Assembly (NCBI RefSeq): GCF_008831285.2
Contig: NW_022204508.1
Span: 186,001-250,000 of the forward strand
DNA length: 64,000 bases
Direction: 5' to 3'
From: Nymphaea colorata
Taxonomy: Eukaryota > Streptophyta > Magnoliopsida > Nymphaeales > Nymphaeaceae
Under the pieces are notes generated by a model. It had not been told where the DNA came from, ran no database searches, and saw only the letters and a list, made by a program, of their open reading frames with translations. Of this stretch, positions 1 to 11,720 are shown one piece after another; positions within the stretch are counted from its first letter, which is position 1, and the number at the start of each line of letters is the position of its first letter. Made by a program: the position numbers and the translations under genes.

Positions 1-439
1 TTCCCCCCCCCCCCAAAAAAAATATTATTTTTTATAAATGACTCATTTAAGCTCAAGCCTAGCTGAGATTGCCATCTCCACTCAAGCTTTTAGCTGCGGG
101 TTTGAAGATTCGACCAGAGCTCAAGCTGACTTCAAGAACAGCCCTCTCAATAGAAAGGGAGGAGCTTTCATTACGTTGACCAACACATAGTTGGATTTGT
201 TTGTGCAACTGAACACATTGACCAATACATAGTTGGTCCAAATCCCTCAAATATGAAAAAGTAATTAGGCCTTACTCGTGAAACGATTGACGGATTTGAT
301 CAGACCAATACTCTATTTGCTGGCCAGCAGGTAAACTTTTCCTGAATTAAGTGCAATTCTTTACCCTGGGCATTATAATAGCCTTTATATTGTGCAAGTT
401 AGAATGATCTAAAATTTGTTCTTTCTTCCATTACAAAAA

Positions 440-910
440 ATCCACGTTTAGCTGACAGTGATTTATCGACATGACAAAACAGTTACTAAAGATCAGTTAT
501 TTACTAATGTGGCAAAACCATCAGTAGAAGTTACGGAGTTCATTTACCGATGGTTTAGTACTACCAGTAAAGGTTCAGAGTTTATTGACACCAGGGGCGG
601 AGCCAGGATTTTTTTCAAGGGCAGGCCAAACGGTCCGCAGGTCGGGCCAAGAGGAGCGATGGGTCAGGCCATACTAAAAAAAATTGGTTTTTTCAACATA
701 AAAACAAAAAATCCTGCGCTCACCCGGGCCATGGTCCAGGTGGGCCCCCCTCCCTCTGCCCCTGATTGACACGATATGTAAACATATACTGCAGTTGACA
801 TATCTGTCAGTGAAAGCTTCGACGACACCATCTACACTAAGAGATTGCATGCGCAGTCAGTAATACTTATTCCGACGGTTTTCTAACTTTTATTGGCATT
901 TTCTGGCGTT
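440..910. mobile_element. Possible CACTA-like subterminal repeat region hosting a MITE
   Basis: Short degenerate motifs around ACCATCAGTA, ACCGATGG, CTGTCAGT and CCGACGG recur on both strands on either side of the hAT MITE at 592-764. Reiterated short motifs of this kind are typical of the subterminal regions of plant CACTA (En/Spm) elements. I see no CACTA terminus or transposase here, so the class is inferred. Similar motifs recur at 21060-21540 and 22260-22490. Copies lie near 9000-9470 (inverted) and 43740-44220. Confidence 0.3.
592..764 (+). mobile_element. hAT-type MITE, 173 bp, with 8-bp target duplication
   Basis: The element begins CAGGGGCGGAGCC and ends in an imperfect inverted copy (TCTGCCCCTG). 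It is flanked on both sides by the 8-bp direct repeat ATTGACAC (584-591 and 765-772). An 8-bp duplication with CAGGGGCGGA-like ends is the signature of non-autonomous hAT elements. There is no coding capacity. This copy lacks a roughly 21-bp internal tandem duplication that is present at 43886-44079 and 9134-9325. Confidence 0.88.
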
Positions 911-1544
911 AGTAAAACTTGTTTTTTTTTTTTGTTTTTGGCTCCTAACTGGTCATTTTCAGCTGCAGCAAATTTGTCTCCATCCCGTATTGGTGTATCA
1001 AGATGGCAACATGGATACCGGGACACACCAGGGTATTTACTTTCACTTGATTTTTTTCCAAGGTAATTTTCCTGCATCAAAAACTAAAGCACAACACAGA
1101 TAGCCATATTGATTATGATATCATCACTTAATTGCTATTGACATTTTTATTCTTATTTCTTATGCAATATCTATGTAGCAGCTTCATGACAAGTTGTTTC
1201 TCGGTATTTTTCCTTTCAAAGAAATTAAAAAAAGCTACTCAATGATAAGACTGCTCAAGTTTTAAAATGTACTTTTAACCCTCAGCAGGTTAAGTACTTG
1301 ATACGGAACTGCATTTTTATGCGAAAAATGCTTTCTTAAAGCTTCTTTTTATGGTGTCTCAATCATCTTTCAACCTAAACGTCCTTCAAGTTATATATAT
1401 TTTTTAAATCTTTAACTTTCATTTACTTGATTTTGTTTATGCAAACACTTAATTAACATGAGATTTTTGTACAATATTTGATTTTTCAAAATCTGAAGTC
1501 ATCTGGATATTGGGTTAAATCAAGAGTACACATACTGTCAAAGA

Positions 1545-1673
1545 ATGAATGCCAAGCAAGATTGGTTGATGACAGGTGAAGCGACAGTCTCCGATACAGT
1601 AGGAGGTCATCCTGTTACAATTAAATATGGAACAGATTGGAATGCAACCACAGGACTCATATATCCAGATTAA
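1545..1673 (+). other. Small protein-like ORF, unidentified
   Basis: A 42-codon frame opens at ATG 1545 and stops at TAA 1671. Its composition looks protein-like (W, G, D and T spread evenly; it includes a GTDWNATTGLIYPD stretch), unlike the low-complexity frames around it. The frame is kept in all three copies (near 8237-8365 on minus, and near 44857-44985). I do not recognise a family. It may be the last exon of a captured gene fragment or chance. Confidence 0.2.
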
Positions 1674-1728
1674 TTAAAAGGGGCGACAGGATCGGTTACT
1701 CCAAATGGTGGTCGGTGAAGGATAATTC

Positions 1729-1903
1729 TATGGGATAGAAATTTTTCATGAGGGGGAACGAATTAAAGTTTCAAAATTTTCAAATATCATTTTTCAAAGT
1801 TTTTATATAAGACAAGTAAAATTTTCTAAAATTTACATGTAAATTTAAAAAAAAAATTGAGGGAGGGCCAGGGCCCCTACGGGTCCCCCTGGCTCCGCCC
1901 CTA
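1729..1903 (+). mobile_element. Degenerate hAT-type MITE of a second subfamily
   Basis: The right end GGCTCCGCCCCTA is the hAT-type terminus. The body, from the TTTTTCATGAGGGGG stretch to the AGACAAGTAAAATTTT stretch, matches the better-preserved element at 4740-4934. The left terminus has decayed (TATGGGATAG) and no clean 8-bp duplication is visible: GATAATTC precedes it and GATAGGAT follows. Copies are at 7997-8172 (inverted) and 45040-45213. Confidence 0.65.
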
Positions 1904-3205
1904 GATAGGATGACATGGGCCATCTCCTATTCTGGGGTGGCGCATGTAACTATGGTTGGGGCAAGGTGGCTTATCTGATTGGGTCAGCTCAAGGCCCCTT
2001 TTAATTTCCATGCATGCTTGTCGATCAGATGCAATGTATCCTTTGCAGCAAAAGAACAAAGTGAATAATCCTTGGGTTAATCATGTCTTTGGGATTATGT
2101 CATTATCAATGGGGACTAACAAGAGTGCTGGGACCCTGCACAAGCTCACAAGATGACCAGAGCTGAGATCTATAATTGAGTGCGAGTAAGGAAGACTGGG
2201 GAGCCTTGATGTCCTCAAATATGGAAGAACCAAACTCCTATGGGAACTAGATGGGCACTTTATTTGGCTATGGCATATCTGTGGCTTCTGCCTATCTTAC
2301 AAACTAATGCAAAAATGACAGTTGTGAAATGAATTTAATCCAAAGCATCTACCAGTCAAGATCCAAAATTTTGTTAGATGTTGGGTTTGAGCATACGACA
2401 CATACTCTGGCGAAAGCCTGGTGTGTGTATGTGTGTGTTTGTGTGTATGTGTTCCTGTGTACATGTATAGATTTCTCCAATTGTCAAGATGCTCCGGCCT
2501 CTCCAACACAGCCTCATGCAGATATACACAGTCAAATGGGTACTAGCATCTGCTAACAATTAATCGAGTCACATGATAGCATGTTCACGTGAAAATATTG
2601 TGCTTGTGCCATGTTTACTTTAAGTGCTTACGTTCTACTACTTATACACCTCCCTCTCTAGTAATGGATATAGATATGATTTTTATCCAATGAATATACA
2701 CGACACATATTAAAACATGTGAATGCAATAAAAATGCAAACTAGATCCAACTCCTATGTAGATATGCAAGTTTGAAACCATTTTGCCCCATTGCAAAGTA
2801 AAAATCTTATGTTATTTAAGTCGTTTATATTTTTATTATTAAAAAAAATATTTTAATTAGAAAATGACCAACTTAATATATGTTTCTCATCAAATTACTC
2901 TTAAGATCATATCTATGCGGTTAGATTGCCCAAAAATATTTTAATAATTATGTTTAATAGGTCTAGTTTTTGTCTTTTACCCAAGTGATCAGCTTTTCAC
3001 CAACTTTCCTTTTATCTATATATATATATATATACATATATATATACACATAAAGAAAGAGTGACAGCAACAGTGCACTCAGATCTGATTGTAGAATGGA
3101 TCAATGATGCAGGTTCACACAGATCGGACCTTAGAATGGATCCAAGATCCATTTAGTTAGGAATCTCTATTTAAATGAGCGGGTAGTTCATTTGGAGTGG
3201 GTGAA
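1904..3205. other. Non-coding stretch of arm A
   Basis: Contains one diverged unit of the roughly 115-bp repeat found in the CNL flanks (about 2300-2365), a TG-rich run (about 2429-2458) and an alternating TA run (about 3014-3049). Open frames in the TG run encode only Thr/His or Cys/Val repeats. I see no supported gene. Confidence 0.6.
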
Positions 3206-4739
3206 AGACAACAGCTGAACTGCATTAGTACGAGTCCCATAAGTTTGGCAAGGACGTTGATAGCTACCTGTGGGCCTAGCTGGGCCTTCCCTTCTGGCTC
3301 GGACAAGTTGTGCTTCTAGTCATTGGTCAGATCACAACTCCGATGGGCTAAATAAATTTCTTTGTTTTGAAAAAAAAAAGTGGGCAGGTTATGTACTCTC
3401 CACCAATTTCGTAGAACTGAAGTTTACCAGTCGACAGTGTCAGCCACCTGGTTTCTACATTTGTCTCTTTCCCTTTCTTCGCGAAACCGGGGAAGATGGC
3501 AATAGTAATGAATGCACATGTAGAAGCACCCATTTCTAATCTGTTCCAGTCGGTAATGTTAAAAAAATTTAAAAGAATGTTAAAAAAATTAAGTATAAGA
3601 AAGAACCCATGAATTTTCTAGCTAAGTACCATCGAGTATTTAATTTGGTTACTTTTTATTAAATAAAAAAATTAACATAAGTACAATGTTGTTATTTTTT
3701 TTAGAGATAGACATGTAGTACTATTGAATCGGGTCATCTAATCAAATATTTTTAGTTAGATAATAAGTTCAAGTGTTAAGGACGTTATTGTAAATCAATT
3801 TAAATTGTCTCTTTCCCTTTCTTTTATATCGAAACAAGCTTTTATAATAATCTTTTTCATTTTCTTCTCCTTTTCTTTTCTTTCCCTACCAATTTTCTTT
3901 CAATTCCTTTCCTTTCTTGGCCCTTCCATCCATTAATCACTTCCTTAAGTTTCATTCCATCCAAACAAGGCAAAAAAGAGAAGGCCAAAGAACCCACCGG
4001 GTTGCACCACCCCAGGACCTTAACCACTCTATTCCACTAGCTATCTTAGGCTTTGTTTGGAACATCACTTCTATCCTTACATTTAGCAGTCATAGTTATA
4101 GGCAAATGATCTAGTCATTAAATCTAGGAAACAACAAAATCATTTCAACGGAGTCTTTGATGCTACCAATTGCAAGCCTGGTTATATGTACCATATGGTG
4201 GATGAATTTTTGTGTGCCAGTCTGGTTTAATGACTAAAATACCCTTAGTTCACATTGAAAAGGAAAATTATTTGTAAAGACAATATTGAAAATAAAAAAA
4301 AGTAAAAAGACTATAGAGGACATTTTTTTAATAAATTATCAAAATGTACTTCTTTCTTTTACTGTGTACCGTGTCCAAGCCTTGTTGCTAGAGTTGGGCA
4401 CTGGTCTGGCAAGGTTAACTTCTTCTTGAGGCAGAGAGACATGCTACAATAAGTGGGTGCTGGCAAAGGTTGAGTAGGGTGTGGGCCCACACTGAGATCG
4501 GACCATGAGATAGCCTCCTTGAATGTGTATGATGGCTCTTGTCAAGTGTGGCAGGTAGGAGCCGGTTCAAGGGTAGAGAGACAGATGCAGGTCAAGCCGG
4601 GACAACATCAACCCACTCCCCTTAAAATGGGTCTTCTTCTTTAGGCCCAACGAGTGGGCCTCTCACCATCCAGGTCTGAAGTATGATGCTGTCTGGGACC
4701 TAACGGTGCACGTCTTCTCGCATAATCCATGGTAGAAGG

Positions 4740-4934
4740 TAGCGGCGGAGTCAAAAAAATTTCATAAGGGGGGCTGAATTAAATTTTCTGAATTTTGATA
4801 GGGGCTGAAATATCATTTTTCAAATTTTTACACAAGACAAGTAAAATTTTATAAAATTTACATATAAATTTAAAAGAAAAAATTAAGGGGTTGGGCAGAA
4901 CCCCTGTGGGCCATCTCCCTTGGCTTCGCCCCTG
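4740..4934 (+). mobile_element. hAT-type MITE, 195 bp, with 8-bp target duplication
   Basis: It starts TAGCGGCGGAGTCA, ends TTCGCCCCTG and is flanked by direct repeats GTAGAAGG (4732-4739 and 4935-4942). The interior is AT-rich and non-coding and belongs to the same subfamily as 1729-1903. The mirror copy is at 48282-48476 with the same target duplication, so one insertion preceded the inverted duplication. Confidence 0.88.
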
Positions 4935-5434
4935 GTAGAAGGCCTGAATCATGAGGTTGCCAAATAACATATTCATGCCAGTTGGCAAGTAGTGATTGAC
5001 TTGGCTAGAGGGCGGTGCGAAGACACATGAAGTATATGCTCTGACAGGGCTTTGACCATTACTTCAATATCATATGCCTTGCTGGTGGTGATTGCCATGC
5101 AACCTTCTGTACCTTTTTAACTTATTGAAGTGTAGAGACCCTAAAAACAATGGAAAGTTTAACCTTCGGATTCTCTTGCTCATCAAATTGTGGCCACAAC
5201 TTATATTGATGCATTCCTCCCATGAGCAAAACTTATTGCTTTTTGAAGTGTTAGTCATGTTTTCCATTGAAAAGAAAACAAGGAAAAGAATAAAACTGAA
5301 CCATTAAGCTGCCACCTTAGACATTTCAGAACTAAAAATAAAAATAAAATATCAAATCTTCAGCAGCTGAACATTGGAATGGTAAACAAAAAGAATGATT
5401 TGTTAAAAAACAAAAGATCTCTCTCTCTCTCCCA

Positions 5435-6377
5435 CAGCTATCACTGAGATGTCTTCCTTTGCATTGTCTTGCATCTGTCTCCCTCCATGCTTTCATGGTC
5501 TTTTGACTTCTTGTGTCTGTCCTGAGAATGTTTGATAAGATCATTCGTAGCTTTATCTGGATTGATGATCGGCCCTCAGATTGCCTTGCACATTGGGACA
5601 TGGTTGCCCTTCCGCATCATCATGGGGGTGCCGGGGTTACCAACCTTAGTTGGGCGTGTGAGTCTTCATTGTGTTCTTGGTGGTGGTGTTTGGCAACTGA
5701 GCTTTCTCCCATCACCCTTTTCATCTATTCCAAGTATGATCTGCCATCACCTAGTGATTGAAATATTTCCCTCTCTCAGACCTCACCCTCCCACTTTTGG
5801 TGCTGTCAGCTTTCAGCCCTTCTCTTTTTTCTCCCTTTGTTGACCTCCCATCACTTACCCCCCACCCCCCCCCATCCTGGCCTCTTTCGTATTCTTGTGG
5901 TTTCACTTTTTCTTCTTGCTACCTGGCCTTCTTTGTTTCTTCCACCGCATCGCTCTCACCCCAGTCCCTTTGGTCCCCTAGCCCCTCTCCTCGTGACATT
6001 GCTTATGTCTGGTTTCTTTTTGCTGGCCACATTAATACTTTTGACTACCTATAGCACCTTGGCATTAGTTTAGCTAACTAGTGTCTCATCTACCTCGCCA
6101 CAGCTGAGTCTCAGGTTTACCTCTTTACCTCATGCCCTTTCTTCTATAGTATTCTTGCCACTGTTTCGTCTTCTTTTGTTTGTAGCTATTCGCCTTTTCC
6201 TGGGTTCATATTTAGAGGTTATTGTTTATATGCTTTTGGTGGCACATTTGGGAAGAGTGCAACAATAGGGTCTTTAGGGGCAGCTTCTCATCGCCAGATT
6301 TTGTGACACGCTTTGTCCAGGGGAATGTCCACTTTACTATTCGGACACTACACCATCTTTCGTTTGCTACTGGGTGA
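5435..6377 (+). pseudogene. L1-type LINE ORF2 C-terminal remnant (RT tail and zf-RVT)
   Basis: Joined across frameshifts, the plus strand encodes the end of a plant LINE ORF2. An MSSFALSCICLPP-like stretch comes first. Next are an HWDMVALP...GGAGVTNLSW block and an IYSKYDLPS block, which match the region after the RT fingers. Then come HINTFDYLQHLG, ANKCLICLATAES and HLFTSCPFF, the zinc-finger zf-RVT domain that follows plant LINE and RT-like sequences. The last block is WHIWEECNNRVFRG, ending at a TGA (6375-6377). A Pro/Ser-rich stretch near 5760-5990 looks decayed. No RT catalytic core is present, so this is a typical 5'-truncated LINE. The mirror copy is at 46837-47782. Confidence 0.75.
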
Positions 6378-6704
6378 CTCTACCGCGCCGCTTATCCACT
6401 CTCTCACCACCTCTCTTATTTTATTTTATTGGGCTGTTATCTCATGTATTTTATTCTTCTATTTTATTTTTGCAGTTCATTTTTGTATCTAGTTGACTTT
6501 TTGTCCTCAAATTTTGTTATGGATTCCTATTTTCTCGTCTCTCTCTCTCTCTCCATCACCAGAAGCAATAATTAAAGTATAAGCTCTATTCCCTGAGGAA
6601 AACTACAAATCTAGTGAGGAACATGAGCACAAATTGAATGTAAAAGAAGGAAACATGTACAAATGAAAGCACAATAAAATTAGGGTTTTCAATTAATTAT
6701 CAAC
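6378..6704 (+). other. Probable LINE 3' untranslated tail
   Basis: An AT-rich, T-rich stretch directly follows the LINE ORF2 stop, with TTTTATTGGGCTG and a TCTCTCTC run near 6540. It ends where the 6705-9909 segment begins. No separate gene is seen, and no clear poly(A) tail or target duplication was found. Confidence 0.4.
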
Positions 6705-7996
6705 TTCACCCACTCCAAATGAACTACCCGCTCATTTAAATAGAGATTCCTAACTAAATGGATCTTGGATCCATTCTAAGGTCCGATCTGTGTGAACCTG
6801 CATCATTGATCCATTCTACAATCAGATCTGAGTGCACTGTTGCTGTCACTCTTTCTTTATGTATATATATATATATATATATATATAGATAAAAGGAAAG
6901 TTGGTGAAAAGCAGATCACTTGGGTAAAAGACAAAAACTAGACCTATTAAACATAATTATTAAAATATTTTTGGGCAATCTAACCGCATAGATATGATCT
7001 TAAGAGTAATTTGATGAGAAACATATATTAAGTTGGTCATTTTCTAATTAAAATATTTTTTTAATAATAAAAATATAAACGACTTAAATAACATAAGATT
7101 TTTACTTTGCAATGGGGCAAAATGGTTTCAAACTTGCATATCTACATAGGAGTTGGATCTAGTTTGCATTTTTATTGCATTCACATGTTTTAATATGTGT
7201 CGTGTATATTCATTGGATAAAATCATATCTATATCCATTACTAGAGAGGGAGGTGTATAAGTAGTAGAACGTAAGCACTTAAAGTAAACATGGCACAAGC
7301 ACAATATTTTCACGTGAACATGCTATCATGTGACTCGATTAATTGTTAGCAGATGCTAGTACCCATTTGACTGTGTATATCTGCATGAGGCTGTGTTGGA
7401 GAGGCCGGAGCATCTTGACAATTGGAGAAATCTATACATGTACACAGGAACACATACACACAAACACACACACACACACCAGGCTTTCGCCAGAGTATGT
7501 GTCGTATGCTCAAACCCAACATCTAACAAAATTTTGGATCTTGACTGGTAGATGCTTTGGATTAAATTCATTTCACAACTGTCATTTTTGCATTAGTTTG
7601 TAAGATAGGCAGAAGCCACAGATATGCCATAGCCAAATAAAGTGCCCATCTAGTTCCCATAGGAGTTTGGTTCTTCCATATTTGAGGACATCAAGGCTCC
7701 CCAGTCTTCCTTACTCGCACTCAATTATAGATCTCAGCTCTGGTCATCTTGTGAGCTTGTGCAGGGTCCCAGCACTCTTGTTAGTCCCCATTGATAATGA
7801 CATAATCCCAAAGACATGATTAACCCAAGGATTATTCACTTTGTTCTTTTGCTGCAAAGGATACATTGCATCTGATCGACAAGCATGCATGGAAATTAAA
7901 AGGGGCCTTGACCTGACCCAATCAGATAAGCCACCTTGCCCCAACCATAGTTACATGCGCCACCCCAGAATAGGAGATGGCCCATGTCATCCTATC

Positions 7997-8172
7997 TAGG
8001 GGCGGAGCCAGGGGGGACCCGTAGGGGCCCTGGCCCTCCCTCAATTTTTTTTTTAAATTTACATGTAAATTTTAGAAAATTTTACTTGTCTTATATAAAA
8101 ACTTTGAAAAATGATATTTGAAAATTTTGAAACTTTAATTCGTTCCCCCTCATGAAAAATTTCTATCCCATA
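7997..8172 (-). mobile_element. Degenerate hAT-type MITE (mirror copy of 1729-1903)
   Basis: Begins TAGGGGCGGAGCC and carries the same AT-rich body as 1729-1903 in reverse. The far terminus is decayed, as in the other copies. Confidence 0.62.
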
Positions 8173-9133
8173 GAATTATCCTTCACCGACCACCATTTGG
8201 AGTAACCGATCCTGTCGCCCCTTTTAATTAATCTGGATATATGAGTCCTGTGGTTGCATTCCAATCTGTTCCATATTTAATTGTAACAGGATGACCTCCT
8301 ACTGTATCGGAGACTGTCGCTCCACCTGTCATCAACCAATCTTGCTTGGCATTCATTCTTTGACAGTATGTGTACTCTTGATTTAACCCAATATCCAGAT
8401 GACTTCAGATTTTGAAAAATCAAATATTGTACAAAAATCTCATGTTAATTAAGTGTTTGCATAAACAAAATCAAGTAAATGAAAGTTAAAGATTTAAAAA
8501 ATATATATAACTTGAAGGACGTTTAGGTTGAAAGATGATTGAGACACCATAAAAAGAAGCTTTAAGAAAGCATTTTTCGCATAAAAATGCAGTTCCGTAT
8601 CAAGTACTTAACCTGCTGAGGGTTAAAAGTACATTTTAAAACTTGAGCAGTCTTATCATTGAGTAGCTTTTTTTAACTTCTTGAAAGGAAAAATACCGAG
8701 AAACAACTTGTCATGAAGCTGCTACATAGATATTGCATAAGAAATAAGAATAAAAATGTCAATAGCAATTAAGTGATGATATCATAATCAATATGGCTAT
8801 CTGTGTTGTGCTTTAGTTTTGGAGGCAGGAAAATTACCTTGGAAAAAAATCAAGTGAAAGTAAATACCCTGGTGTGTCCCGGTATCCATGTTGCCATCTT
8901 GATACACCAATACGGCATGGAGACAAATTTGCTGCAGCTGAAAATGACCAGTTAGGAGCCAAAAACAAAAAAAAAACAAGTTTTACTAACGCCAGAAAAT
9001 GCCAATAAAAGTTAGAAAACCGTCGGAATAAGTATTACTGACTGCGCATGCAATCTCTTAGTGTAGATGGTGTCGTCGAAGCTTTCACTGACAGATATGT
9101 CAACCGCAGTATATGTTTACATATCGTGTCAAT

Positions 9134-9325
9134 CAGGGGCAGAGGGAGGGGGCCACCTGGACCATGGCCCGGGTGAGCGCAGGATTTTTTGTTTTATATT
9201 GAAAAAATCAATTTTTTTTAGTATGGCCCGACCCATCGCTCCTCTTGGCCCGACCTGTCACTCCTCTTGGCCCGACCTGCGGACCGTTTGGCCTGCCCTT
9301 GAAAAAAATCCTGGCTCCGCCCCTG
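9134..9325 (-). mobile_element. hAT-type MITE, about 192 bp, with 8-bp target duplication
   Basis: Inverted counterpart of 592-764, bounded by CAGGGGC ends and flanked by GTGTCAAT (9126-9133 and 9326-9333). It contains an internal tandem duplication of about 21 bp (the GGCCCGACCTG motif recurs) that is absent from 592-764. Confidence 0.86.
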
Positions 9326-9909
9326 GTGTCAATAAACTCTGAACCTTTACTGGTAGTACTAAACCATCGGTAAATGAACTCCGTAACTTCTACTGATGGT
9401 TTTGCCACATTAGTAAATAACTGATCTTTAGTAACTGTTTTGTCATGTCGATAAATCACTGTCAGCTAAACGTGGATTTTTGTAATGGAAGAAAGAACAA
9501 ATTTTAGATCATTCTAACTTGCACAATATAAAGGCTATTATAATGCCCAGTGTAAAGAATTGCACTTAATTCAGGAAAAGTTTACCTGCTGGCCAGCAAA
9601 TAGAGTATTGGTCTGATCAAATCCGTCAATCGTTTCACGAGTAAGGCCTAATTACTTTTTCATATTTGAGGGATTTGGACCAACTATGTATTGGTCAATG
9701 TGTTCAGTTGCACAACAAATCCAACTATGTGTTGGTCAACGTAATGAAAGCTCCTCCCTTTCTATTGAGAGGGCTGTTCTTGAAGTCAGCTTGAGCTCTG
9801 GTCGAATCTTCAAACCCGCAGCTAAAAGCTTGAGTGGAGATGGCAATCTCAGCTAGGCTTGAGCTTAAATGAGTCATTTATAAAAAATAATATTTTTTTG
9901 GGGGGGGAA

Positions 9910-10430
9910 GATAGGAGGATCTTGGACGTAGTTCCCGCCTGGGAGAAAAGAAAGAGCAACTTTCATTTAGTGATAACAAAAGGAGACATCTTTTATATAT
10001 TTTCTATCATGAGCTTAACCAGGTCGAGCGTGCCTAGCTCAAGTTCAACTCGTTTGTCTATGCGATTCAATTCCTTATGGGTTGAGCTCGTATTGAGCTT
10101 ACGTGAGTGAGTTCAAGTTGAGCATGAGTTGGCTTGACTCATTGGACACCCCTCTCTATTGGTAGGGAAAATTTCAGGAGAGTGCACATTAGTAGAGCCT
10201 GCCTGACCTGATAAGAACAAGGGCTCGGGCCAGGCTGCAGCTTGTGACAACAGCCCAGACCTACCTGACTGCCCACAACCAGTGCCTGAGGCTCTACATT
10301 GAAGATTTTCCGAATATTTTACGACTAATTTACAATGCATTTTGAGCTTTTTGGTCCTCAAATGCTTCAATTTTCCTTAATTTCGATAAACTTTTAATCC
10401 AATTTATTCGTTGATTGTATTTGTCACTCA
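9910..10430. other. Non-coding, GAGCT/AGCTC-rich stretch
   Basis: Between about 10010 and 10140 the motif GAGCTTGA/TCAAGCTC and variants recur. At 10200-10290 there is GGCTCGGGCC-type reiteration. Such tracts are common in dispersed plant repeats but are not diagnostic. Frames across it are low complexity and I see no gene. The mirror is about 42780-43298. Confidence 0.4.
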
Positions 10431-10930
10431 TTTGGATCTAATTTCATGTTCCAGACTCAACCTCCACCCCAATTGATTTGGATCCAAATTCAAACATCAG
10501 ATCCAAAACCAAGTTTTGGGTTCAGATCTGCATTCAAGTCATGGCCCTAGGTCAAAAATAGATTTATAGATCCATATCCAGAACAAATCCCAGTTATAGA
10601 TTAAAAAATGTTCTAAATTTAGATCCATATCCAAATCTGAGTTCTATATCCAAAACCATCCTTAAACCAAATTCAGATCCAAATCCCAGCTCCAGTTTTA
10701 GACCCGTATCCAAATTCAACTTTAGATCCAAAACAAGCTTTCATAACAAACCCAGATTCAAAACGAAATCTCATATTTAAACCTTGATCTGAATTCAAAC
10801 TCAGACACATTTGATCCAAATATGAGCCTTGGATCCAAATTAGATGTATTATAGATCTAAAATCCAAAGTCTACATCAAACTCAAGATGCATATCCTTGT
10901 TCAGATCCAATTCCTTAGTCCAATCCAAAT
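10430..10930. repeat. Cryptic GATCCAAAT-type tandem repeat tract
   Basis: About 500 bp is built from degenerate reiterations of GATCCAAAT, AGATCCA and ATCCAAATTC, without a fixed period. The apparent frames (Gly/Phe/Ser/Asp-rich) are by-products of the repeat. The mirror is about 42280-42780, and a weaker tract of the same flavour lies at about 56380-56480. Confidence 0.7.
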
Positions 10931-11139
10931 TTTGAACCAATTTTAAAAAGAGATCACGAAACTGTCATGCCAAAGATTCGGATGCATCGGATTTGCCTCA
11001 ACTGCTCGAAAAAATAAGTGAGTTAACATGGTACTGCAGCATCAGCAAGTGTTAGACCTCCCATTGGTAATGCTCTCATCTCCCTAACACCTGATCATTG
11101 GATAGTCGACTAACTTGTCTCAATTAACTTGTCTGTTTC

Positions 11140-11720
11140 AAAGATTGTTAAATATTTAAATTGTCGTTATTTTGTCCTCCAATAATGTTGTATTTGAAGA
11201 CACTATTTTGATGAGGAAGATTGGTTAGGAAACTCAAGAAAATGACTTTATGTTTAAAATTAATGCATGCCCCTTGACTACCCAAATCAGTCATGCTTGG
11301 GGGCTTTGGCATGAGAGACTTGGTCATCCATCATGACACACCCTGAATATTTTATTGCCAAATTTGAATTATAAGTCACATGTTTGTGAAACTTGCAAGC
11401 ATGCTAAAATATCTATAGACTCCCATTTTATTAATCTTTGAATAATGCTTTGTCTCCGTTTGAACTAGTGCATACTGATGTGTGGGGACCAGCCCCAGTG
11501 AACTCATACTTAATTTTTGTTATTACCTTACATTGATTGATTTTTTCAAAAAATACTTGGATTTATTTACTAAAAACCAAGGATGAAGTTTTTGCAAAAA
11601 TTTCTAAAATTTTACAAAATAGTTGAAACTCAATTTGAAATCCACATAAAATGTCTTGAATCTGACAACAAAACTAGATATGAATACCAGTTTTCTGAAC
11701 AATTTGCAAGAGAAAGTGGG
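11140..11720 (+). pseudogene. Old Ty1-copia integrase-region remnant
   Basis: The plus strand encodes, with stops and frameshifts, the copia pre-integrase block (LWHERLGHPS, then SHVCETCKHAKIS with the CxxC pair), then FELVHTDVWGPAPVNS at the start of the integrase core. A KFYKIVETQFE block with a Lys-rich lead-in follows, and the frame then dies. Order and motifs match the copia GAG-pre-integrase and rve domains. No LTR is recognisable nearby. It is independent of the better-preserved element at 12918-17538, with clearly different sequence. The mirror is 41487-42065. Confidence 0.75.

Larger units (their letters stand above)
1..3205 (+). repeat. Fold-back arm A (third copy of a 3.2-kb segment)
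   Basis: This block is the reverse complement of 6705-9909 and a direct copy of 43299-46510, so the segment occurs three times in the window. The window opens inside it, at the C-run that also ends the other copies, so the repeat probably extends further left. It ends at TGAA (3202-3205), where homology switches to the 3202-17772 arm. It has its own variants: a 173-bp MITE where the others have 192-194 bp, and substitutions near 1579 and 2990. It holds MITEs, a TG run and a TA run but no convincing gene. Confidence 0.93.
6705..9909 (-). repeat. Fold-back arm A' (inverted partner of 1-3205)
   Basis: Reverse complement of 1-3205, with 3206-6704 as the loop. It is also the mirror of 43299-46510 as part of the large palindrome. 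No genes are supported. It carries two MITEs (7997-8172 and 9134-9325), an AT run near 6861-6890 and an AC run near 7450-7480. Confidence 0.93.

Noticed and set aside
2297-2559. Open frames rich in Thr/His or Cys/Val near 2.3-2.6 kb and their copies at 7.35-7.6 and 45.6-45.9 kb
   Set aside because: They come from TG/CA dinucleotide runs and change with run length between copies.
5532-6073. Pro/Ser-rich, hydrophobic frames that look like secreted or membrane proteins
   Set aside because: They are alternative frames of the LINE ORF2 remnant; the LINE motifs explain the region better.
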